A program made the position numbers and the translations under genes. This document shows positions 22,965 to 31,669 of a DNA stretch of 64,000 nucleotides, piece after piece. Location: positions 7,006,001 through 7,070,000 of the forward strand of contig AP026549.1 in the NCBI GenBank assembly GCA_026075535.2, written 5' to 3'. Position 1 is the stretch's first letter; every line of letters begins with the position of its first letter. This stretch comes from Tricholoma matsutake (taxonomy: Eukaryota > Basidiomycota > Agaricomycetes > Agaricales > Tricholomataceae). The notes below the pieces were generated by a model, which was not told the origin of the DNA, made no database searches, and saw only the letters and a program-made list of their open reading frames with translations.

Positions 22965-23516
22965 GTCTCCAAACTTGTTCGAGATAGTCTGACCGATTGT
23001 GCCCTGAAGTTTGGCCTCATCCTGGAGGACATGTCAATTACTCATGTGGCCTTCTCACCTGAATTCACGCATGCCATTGAAGCAAAGCAAGTCAGTCGTT
23101 CTAGTTGCTCATAGATTACTCTGTTGTCCAGGGGAGAATAGGTTGCTCAACAAACTGCATTCTGTGCCACTTTCTTGGTGGACCAAGCAATTCAGGAGAA
23201 ACAGGTGTGTCATTTGAATGATTTCATAACTCTGACCTGTCTGTAGTCGATCATTGTTCATGTGCAAGGAGAAGCAAAAAGTCCCAAACTAATTGGAGAT
23301 GCCATGTGCCAAAATAAAGGTTTCCTCAAACTGCATTGGCTAGAAGCTGCTTGTGAAATTGCCAGTATTCTCGCAACGTCGGGAAACAGGGTCATGCTTG
23401 ATTCACAGGGCTTACTGCTAAATGGTATGTCCATCAGTGCTGCTTTAACCGCCAATTTATTTACTGTTCACAGTCATGGATAGTAAAGCTCAGGAAATTC
23501 TCAAGACGTTGAGGTA
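22965..23516 (+). pseudogene. PHB2: 3' half of prohibitin-2, introns retained
   Basis: Four exons with canonical borders read through without a stop. They are 22,965-23,090 (VSKLVRDSLTD .. HVAFSPEFTHAIEAKQ), 23,142-23,204 (VAQQTAFCATFLVDQAIQEK), 23,247-23,424 (SIIVHVQGEAK .. GFLKLHWLEAA .. GNRVMLDSQGLLLN) and 23,474-23,516 (MDSKAQEILKTLR, stop). Prohibitin-2 is a mitochondrial inner-membrane scaffold and chaperone. The N-terminal half, including the membrane anchor, is absent and replaced by hAT transposase sequence, so this cannot be a normal gene. Cys, His and Trp occur where the family has Arg (CATFLV, KLHWLEAACE), as expected from CG-to-TG/CA change. It lies 160 bases upstream of MSH5 in the same direction. 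Confidence 0.8.
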
Positions 23517-23677
23517 GTTCAAGTTCAGAGTAGGTTCACTATTAGTATTTCAATTTGGCTGAGGAATATATACTTCTGTCACATCACGTGTCTCCTTGTG
23601 ACTGACATGACTTGAACAAGCTCCGAGTCATCTGATTCTATTCATATCCCTATTGTGCTTACTGCAATTTTATCCTG

Positions 23678-26600
23678 GTGGAGAATAAGATGCTGCCAAA
23701 GAATCAAAGGTGGGCGCAATCTCAGGCTTCGACATCTCTTAAAGGAGATGATGGCAGTCACTCTGATTCTGGACAGGAAACAGAAAGAAAGAAGAAAGTG
23801 AGGTGGGAGCACAATTCGAACACAATGGATTCCGACAAGAATTCCAAATGTCTTGAGAAGGTAGTAATATTTTCTGATTTCTCCTTTCTGCGTGTTGACA
23901 AAATCCATCCAGATATGTCTAACTGTTTGGTGCAAGCAGTATGTAATTCTATGACGACTTCTTCCAGTACGACATCCCTGACTATTACAGTGGCTGCATC
24001 AGTTGCACTTATTATGATTCTGTTACATGTGTGGTTTATGTCATGGAAGACACAGAGGAATCACTGCATTTCGACCTGACTGTGATGCGTTAAGTCGCAT
24101 CTACCATGTTGAGATATTGCTTACTTACTGCATTGTGCAGTTTTGGAACAATCTAACCCCGACATAGTCTTCACTAGCTCGCATGGAGATGACACATTTA
24201 TTGACACACTTTGTGATCATAGTACATTTGTATTTTCACATGAGAAGGTGCATATATTGAGCCTTTCATCTTAGTGGACGCAAAAGATGGCGTTTTTCAG
24301 ATCAGACCGCATATGGATTTTGTGGCATCCAAGGGACGTGATCAGCTTCTGTCTCTCCAGCTGCTGTCAGAATTGCCATCATCAGTTGTCGGTAAGGTGG
24401 GAGTTTCTGACATCGAGTCCAGTACATCTGGGAGCACCTGGAATGTTTATGACTTTATGCAAAAGAGATGGGAGGTTAAGGGGGATCCTCTGGTAAGATC
24501 ATGGAATGCTCTAATACAATTGTCCAACTTTGCGTCGGTTGAATCCTCTCCTCTTTGCATGAGCACATTCTGCTGTTCTATCTCAATTCAGACAATATGT
24601 GATAATCCAGATGGCATCAATTGGAGTGCTGATTGACCACCTAGTATGTGAATGAGTGGTCAATGAACTTGAGGATGACAGTATTGGAGGCCTGGAAGTT
24701 CAAAACATCGAAATACTTTCGCTGTATGAGTGCTCATTGCTTCTCTGCCATAAGTCTTATTCAATGCTTTGTGACTATTCAGGGACCGAGTAATGCAGAT
24801 AAATGCAGATGCCTTATTGTTGGTGTGTTCAGATTTGAATGATGGCCTTGTATCTCATTGGTCATTCATAGCTTGCTTCAAATTTTTGAGAATGAAAGTC
24901 ATGCTTCTGTTCATTCTGATAGGACGAAAGAAGGCTTGTCACTCTAGGGTATCCCTGTGTCCTTTTTGGGCAGTTAGACCTTTTGATTAAAAGCTTTCCT
25001 CACAAAGGCACTCTGAACAGCACCAAGACCAGTCTTGGGCACTCTCTCATGCAGACCTGGTTGCTCCGACCATCACTCTCCCTTCCTGTGATCAATGCAT
25101 GACTAAATGCTGTGGTGTGTTTCATTAGCCCCGAGAATCTTATATTTGCCAGTGTTATGCATAACCATCTCAAGGGCATCAAAAATGTGCTGCAGATTCT
25201 GGGGCTCCTGAAAATGGGAAGGGCAAAACTATCAGATTGGCAAGGTCTTGTGAAGGTCTGGTACTTCAATGTATCTTTGGGACCTATTAATACCTTCACA
25301 CTTAGTTCACATTCCACTCAGCAATGCTTCGAGACAATCTGATTGAGTTACATCGGGCAACCAATGTGGATATCGTTAAACAGGTCAGTCCATCATCCTG
25401 CGAATAGAACATATGATCTGAGCTGTATCCAGCTCATCTCCACACTTGATATCACCAGTTTCAGAGAAGCTGGCACCAAAATAAATGAGATTGTAGGCAT
25501 AGTTTGGTCAAAATCAAGTAACACAGAACTGAAACATTGACTCGAGGTTGACTGGGAAGAGTCAGCTAATGTGGGATGGGTATGCATTTGACCACATATT
25601 GATGAGGAACTGGATAACAGAAAGCACGTATATCACAGCATTGACTCCATCCTTGTTGGTCATGTTCATGAGGCCCCATATGTTGGAACTGATGCCTCTT
25701 CATTTCCAGTCTACCATCGCAGAACAAATTTGCAAAAGGATGCCCATCGACTGTGCTTCATCTTTAAATGTTGTTTACTTTCCCCAACTGGATAGGACTT
25801 GCCATATCCTTTGGATGTATGTTGACCATCTTTCAGGATTTCTTATTTGCATGCCAATGTTGGATGAGTGGCATACAGAGGCAGGAATTCAAACTATCGA
25901 TGGGTGGAGCTTCCAAGTGTGAGTCTTCATTCGACCATTGTGACCAGGCTGACAGAACTTCCCAGTTCTCATCAAAGTGTGCTCTTTCTTCATCTCCAAT
26001 CACTGTGGGCCCTGATTGAGTTGTAGCATATACATTTACTTCATGTCACAGGGGATGCATGGTGTGTGCGTCCTTAATACACAACATTTTCTTCTAAGAT
26101 CTGTGACAGACATGGACATTCACATTGGTGACCTGCATTCCTTAATTGTCGACAGGGAAATAGAAATTATTCAGGAGCTCCTCGAGGATATACTCATCTA
26201 TGACCAGTCGATGAGTCATGCATGCCATGTCTGTGCTGAACTGGACTGCCTTCTGTCTTTTGCTGAGGTGTCTCTGATGTATAACTACCAAAGACCACAG
26301 ATGGTTGAGGAGAATATCATTGATATATTCCAGGGCAGGTATGATATGGTAATTCTCGCGGATAACTAACTTAAGATATTTGTGGCAGGCACCCTTTACA
26401 GGAACAGGTCATTGATAACTTTGTCCCAAATGATGCTCATATTGCTGGTGGCAGTGTTATCACTTCAGACCTGAGGCGAGACAACAAGGTGTGCAACAGC
26501 ACACTCCTCTGCACAGGTGCAAATGCATGTGGCAAAGTTTGTGTCTTCAATCCTCCCTTGATTTTGAATAACATCCTGCAGAGTGTTTATTTGAAACAGG

Positions 26601-27907
26601 TTTGGCCTCTCATTGCTATGCGAGCCACAATTAACCCTGGTCTCCAGATTGCCTTGATTCAGTACATGGTGCAGGTGAATATTTCTTCTGGTTCATTTAT
26701 TGATGGTATTTCACTCTATCCACTTACCTGCCAGATTGGATGGCAAGTTCTTGTCGTATCGTTGTGTCATGACCCTTATGCCCTTGGCAGTTTTGTTCCG
26801 GCCCAGTCTGCCATGCTTGGAGTTGTTGACAAGAGTAAACTTCCTTTCCCTTCCTTCCATTTTTGGTTTGAAATATTTTTACTCAGTTTTTACCCAGATA
26901 TCAACACGAGAATCCATCTCAAAAGTGAATTTAGACAATAGTCTTTATCAAACCTCAATCAACTTCTTGATCTTACAGGTCCAATCTGCTTTCATGATCG
27001 ATCTTAATCAAGTCTCATTTGCTCTCTGTAACTCCACAGCTCACTCCTTGGTGATCCTGGATGAGTTTGGGAAGGGAACACTCTCCACAGGCTCGTAGTG
27101 CTCTCTCCTTTGTGGGTCTCTGCAGCATGGCAAGACACTAATGGTTCGATCTCTGCAACTTTGTTCTCGCACCTTTGGAATCTTCCTATCTTATCGGCTC
27201 TCAATGATTTGCTCTCTGCTGTGTCAATTGCTGTACTAGATGGTGCCAGCCTCCTCTGTGGCATGCTCAAGCACTTCTTACAGTGTGGCATCAATTGCCC
27301 GAAGGTCCTCGTGGCAACCCACTTTCATGACTTATTCAGGGAAGACCTACTTGATCCTGATTTAAGTCCTATCTCTTTCCGTCACATGCAAGTCATGTTC
27401 ATGTCTAGTAATGACACTATTCTAAACAGTTGCATGGATACATCGGAGCTGGTTGATATTTACCAAGATGATCATAGTTGCAGACATAAAGTTGGTATTG
27501 GAGAAAAGATCACTTATCTATACAGGTAAGACTTCTCAGATCAGAATGATTTCACGAGACTGATGAATAGGTAGAGTGGCAGAAGGGCTTTGCATGGACT
27601 CACATGCTGCAAAATGTGCAGAAATCTTTGGAGTCCCTTCTCACCTAGCACAACAAGCACAATATGTCAGGTCAGCATGGATGAAGAAAACCAAGATACA
27701 GATATTCTAATTTCCCTGTAATTCAGTCAATTGGTCTCAACACACGAGTTAGCATGACTTCTGGATGACGAAATGACAGACAAGGAACGAGCAGATCTCA
27801 AAGATGCAGAAGCCATTTGCCACTGATTTTTAGCTTGGGATCTGGATGAAGATCAAGAGGAAAATATCAGGCAAAAGCTGCAAAGCTGTTTAGGAAGAAC
27901 CCTGTAG
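23678..27907 (+). pseudogene. MSH5: MSH5 meiotic MutS homologue, nearly full length but broken
   Basis: MSH5 pairs with MSH4 to stabilise meiotic crossover intermediates. The N-terminus (KKKVRWEHN, VVYVMEDTEESLHFDL) is followed by DIVFTSSHGDDTFIDTL, DGVFQIRP and LLSLQLLSELPSS. The core has HNHLKGIKNVLQILGLLK, PHIDEELDNRKHVYHSID, LNVVYFPQLD and GDLHSLIVDREIEIIQELLE. The ATPase has Walker A TGANACGK, then SVYLKQ after an intron (26,506-26,600), and Walker B SLVILDEFGKGT (27,050-27,080). ATHFHDLFREDLLDP and a C-terminal EMTDKERADLKDAEAI end at a stop at 27,905-27,907. Many introns keep GT..AG. In-frame TGA codons at 24,653 and 25,589 replace conserved Arg, and other shifts occur. Part of the gene is repeated inverted at 28,122-29,776. 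Confidence 0.85.
24081..24967. repeat. inverted repeat arm A (inside MSH5)
   Basis: This 887-base segment matches the reverse complement of 28,122-29,776 once the solo LTR there is removed. The left end lies at an MSH5 exon-intron border (TGTGATGCG). The right end is at CCTGTGTCCTTTTT. The two arms are separated by about 3.15 kb holding the rest of MSH5. Confidence 0.9.
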
Positions 27908-28583
27908 GAGGATGTGACTGCAACAGAACATCAGAGCAGCTAGCACCTAGTTACCTAATGAATATGTAGGTGAAAATATGAGACATGATGTATTGTCTGT
28001 TCTGTTGTTGAGCGGTGAGCTGCACAGTTCAACATAGCCATTGGTAGTGGCATCACTGCCAGTTTTGCTGCAGCTATCTTAAGTCAGGTTCGAACAGTCT
28101 TTCCTACCATTGTCAAAAAAAGGACACAGGGATACCATAGAGTGACAAGCCTTCTTTCATCCTATCAGAATGAACAGAAGCGTGACTTTCATTCTCAAAA
28201 ATTTGAAGCAAGCTATAAATGACCAATGAGATATGAGGCCATCATTCAAATCTGAACACACCAACAATAAGGCATCTGCATTTATCTGCATTACTCGGTC
28301 CCTGAATAGTCACAAAGCATTGAATAAGACTTATGGCAGAGAAGCAATGAGCACTCGTACAGCGAAAGTATTTCGATGTTTTGAACTTCCAGGCCTCCAA
28401 TACCATCATCCTCAAGTTCATTGACCACTCATTCACATACTAGGTGGTCAATCAGCACTCCAATTGATGCCATCTGGATTATCACATATTGTCTGAATTG
28501 AGATAGAGCAGCAGAACGTGCTCACTGTTACAAATTTCCTTGTAACTCATGAGACCCGACTGACCCGATGTACCCAATGATCC

Positions 28584-28955
28584 CCTCCAGACAGGAGGCA
28601 CTCCTTGACTCATGCCTGTGGCATGCCTTTGATGCCAGACAAACCTACAATGCATGCTGACAGCATGCATTTGATCCCCTTCCCGTGGAAGGCACCCTTG
28701 ACGCATGGTGACTCCATGCACCCAAACCTGTTCCCACACATGCTGTGATACGACAGCCCCTTGACATGAGGTCCGTGATGTCGGACTCTCACGATTGACA
28801 TGCTGCGCCACAGCATGTCCTTGACATTGGATCCTTGACATTGGATCCATAACATTGGACGCCTCATGCTAGGCATGAGGGTTATCTCTTATTGTTTCCT
28901 GACATGCTGTGCCGCAGCACTCTGTGACATCGGACGCCTCATGCAAGGCATGAGG
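28584..28955. repeat. dense array of about ten hairpins in the 5' half of the LTR
   Basis: Perfect stems include CCTCC/GGAGG (28,584), CATGCC/GGCATG (28,611), AATGCATGCTG/CAGCATGCATT (28,649-28,671), CCTTCC/GGAAGG (28,678) and GCATGG/CCATGC (28,703). Further ones are GCTGT/ACAGC (28,742), ACATGCTG/CAGCATGT (28,798-28,818), CCTCATGC/GCATGAGG (28,862-28,880), TGCTG/CAGCA (28,905) and CCTCATGC/GCATGAGG (28,937-28,955). They are separated by short linkers often reading CCTTGACATTGGATC or CCCTTGACG. Confidence 0.85.
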
Positions 28956-29115
28956 TCTATTGTTTCTATTCATACTTGATACGCATCTACCTTTCTGATT
29001 GGACGATAAGGACCTCCCTTGTAGTATAAGTACTGCAACTCGTAGTAGGGATGTCCTTAGTTTAGATCTAGGCATTCTACAGCCTTAACTTGCAACTCAT
29101 GAACTTACTCAAAAC

Positions 29116-29246
29116 CACTAAGGAAGCCCCTTAGTGCATGAACCTGAATGACTCTACACAGAAGCCCTGCTAGAGTGCACTACCTATCTTACGTCGGACA
29201 CTCCAAGTAAGACTAGTGCCGAATGACTTGTCGAGGAAGCACCTCG
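29116..29246. repeat. hairpins with AAGCC/AAGCA loop in the 3' half of the LTR
   Basis: The hairpins are CACTAAGG-AAGCC-CCTTAGTG (29,116-29,136), ACTCTA..CAG-AAGCC-CTG..TAGAGT (29,151-29,176) and CGAGG-AAGCA-CCTCG (29,232-29,246). The loop is the same as in the LTR at 3594-4566 read in the same sense, with different stems. Confidence 0.8.
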
Positions 29247-29776
29247 TCGAACGACATCAACTAGATCGAGTGGTTGAGGCTTTGCCCTTAACACTCATGC
29301 AAAGAGGAGAGGATTCAACTGGCCCAAAGTTGGACAATTGTATTAGAGCATTCCATCATCTTACCAGAGGATCCCCCTTAACCTCCCATCTCTTTCGCAT
29401 AAAGTCATAAGCATTCCGGGTGCTCCCAGATGTACTGGACTTGATGTCAGAAACTCCCACCTTACCGACAACTGACGATGGCAATTCTGACAACAGCCGG
29501 AGAGACAGAAGCCAATCACATCCCTTGGATGCCACAAAATCTGTATGCGGTCTGATCTGAAAAACGCCATCTTTTGCATCCACTAAGATGAAAGGCTCAA
29601 TATATGTGCCTTCTCATGCAAAAATACAAATGTACTATGATCACAAAGTGTGTCGATAAATGCATCATCTGCATGCGAGCTAGTGAAGACTATGTCAGGG
29701 TTAGATTGTTCCAAAACTGCGCAGATGCAGTAAGTAAGCAATATCTCAATGCGGTAGATGCAACTTAATGCATCAC

Positions 29777-31669
29777 ACACATGGGGCATTGGCTTATAAA
29801 CTTGCAGAGTTTGTGTTGAATAAATAGTGAATACACTAAGAAAATGACCATGACAATATGCACAGATTTAACACTGATCATGAACAAAGCTTACAGACTT
29901 TCAGAATGGAATGAGATTGTGTGAAAAAAAAAAGAATGTCACAACTGACACATTTACTCATTTGGCTAAGTTGGACTTCCCATTGCCAAGTTGATTCCCT
30001 GCAAAATAAAGCTCTTGCCCATTGCTCAAATCCAGTGGCAGGTCTTCACTGATTCTTTAGTTGACAGTGGAACTGCCCAAGGATTGACTTCAGGACTGAG
30101 GGAAGATGATATACAGGCCTGATTATGCACTATGCTTTAAGTCAGAACTTTCTAAACATGGGAACAATAGGTCATGACCAGTTGAAACCTATGTAATCAA
30201 ACATCAAATCACAATCGTATCTAATCAATGAGTTCTTATTGCAATCCAGCTCCCCCAGATTGTGATCATGGTTGCAACTGAGATCTTGGTGATTGCAATT
30301 ACTACTACAACTCAAATCTCACTGATTGCGATCCTGGCTACAACTGAAACCTCACTTGATCGCAATCACAGTTGTAACCGCAGTCATAACCTTGTCACCT
30401 GTGTAGTTGCAACCAGATATCCCACCGTTGCGGCTGCTAACAATTCTATCTAGGAAAATGAAAACCATGCCAATAGCCATCCAAATCTACTATATACCCT
30501 GATTTTGTACCATAATCCAATTGTGATTCATTATCTGAAAACCAATAGTTTGTTAGAATAGAATGTGAGTCAGACAGTCAGACTGCACCACCTTAAACTG
30601 TCTCGGCCACTTAGACAGAACTTGCAGTGGGTGCCACTAGAATGGTGGGTGGCGAGCGGTTTAATGTGTGCAGCAAGCTGGGGTGCAGTGGATGCGGCAG
30701 GCTGGGATGCATTAGCTTTGGGTGGGATAGTGATGGGTAGTGATGGATTGGGGTGCAGCAGGTGTGGTGGGTTGGGGTGCTGTAGTTTGGGGTACCATAG
30801 TTGTAGATTAGGGTGCCAAAGGTGTGGTGGGTTGGGTTGCCATGCGGTAGGTGCAGTGGGTGCAGTTGCTTGAGATGCAGTAGCTTGGAGTGTAGTAGGT
30901 GCAGTGCAGTGTGGTGTGGTGGAGAAGGCTGGGGTGTGATGGGTGTAGACGACAGCAGTTGTATTCATGGGATAGCATTGATGACAAGGGAGCTGGGTGA
31001 TAAAGGGAGCAGACATATCATATAAGAGTGGGACCCGGCAACACCACTGGCAGTAGCAGTGTAACTGCGGAGGTCAAGAGACAGGACATCTGCAGACAAA
31101 ACCCAAATGAGAAGACTGGAACGAAGAAGGCACTAACAATGGAGCATATATCTGTTGAAAATCAGTGATAGTGTCAAAGCCTAAAACTTTAAATCAACTT
31201 ACAAGATTACTTGATGGCCTGCATCAGAAGGGAGTTGAATACAGATGAATGATGCCTATAATAGATGGGGGATATTAGCACTTCACATGTTAAGGAAAAG
31301 GTGATATGTTACCATGACAGACAACTGAGTTGGACCATAACACACCAAGGCATTGAACACGAGCATAAGGTGAGTGGTACTGTAACAGCACTGGCAAGTG
31401 ATAAGTGCGAATAGGACAATCAATGTCAAAGAAGAAAAACAAATTCAGAAATGGAGTAATGGTAGTGGATGGTAAGAGGGAGAACTTTGGATGATGTCAT
31501 GTCACAATGGAACCACTACCTTGATTAAAGCTCTGATTCAACTGACTTTTGGGAGACAAATCCAATCTGAATTGCATTGATACATGCTTGAGTAATCTAA
31601 GATAAAAGAATGGTATAGCAACAATGAATGACAACATATCCAGTCATTGAAAAACCAGTAAGAAATCAA
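29777..31669. other. non-coding DNA with simple repeats
   Basis: No gene was recognised. At 30,255-30,420 GATTGCGATC / CTACAACTGAAACCTCACT-like blocks recur three or more times. At 30,610-30,960 there is a G-rich GGTGCAGTGGGTGC / GTGTGGTGGGTTGGG repeat tract with long but composition-driven frames on both strands. Confidence 0.5.

Larger units (their letters stand above)
28526..29293 (+). mobile_element. solo LTR of the hairpin-rich family, 5-bp target duplication
   Basis: The LTR runs from TGTTACAAATTTCC to CCCTTAACA (768 bases) and is flanked by CTCAC (28,521-28,525) and CTCAT (29,294-29,298). The uninterrupted arm A has the original site GCTCATGC near 24,563. It is the sister of the LTR at 3594-4566 and holds two groups of hairpins (28,584-28,955 and 29,116-29,246). 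No retrotransposon coding sequence is present. Confidence 0.9.
28122..29776 (-). pseudogene. inverted partial copy of MSH5 (arm B), split by a solo LTR
   Basis: On the minus strand it repeats the MSH5 segment of arm A: LEQSNPDIVFTSSH, DAKDGVFQIRP, LLSELPSSVVGKVGV, YDFMRKRWEVKGDPL, then (beyond the LTR) the part with the stop in LVCE-stop-VVNELED. It shares that TGA with arm A. Elsewhere the arms differ mainly by transitions; for one Arg codon arm A has CAG (24,343-24,345) and arm B has TGG (29,512-29,514), both one step from CGG. The copy lies about 215 bases downstream of the MSH5 stop, so transcription through both arms could give a long hairpin RNA. Confidence 0.9.

Noticed and set aside
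23678..27907. Functional MSH5 gene
   Set aside because: In-frame TGA codons at conserved arginines and frame shifts remain even when plausible introns are removed.
28584..28955. CRISPR or attC-like array
   Set aside because: Hairpins differ from each other and lie inside an LTR with target duplications; no integrase or Cas genes.
30565..31025. Frames of 100 and 148 codons on opposite strands
   Set aside because: They are produced by a GGTGCAGTGGGTGC-type repeat; no protein-like features.
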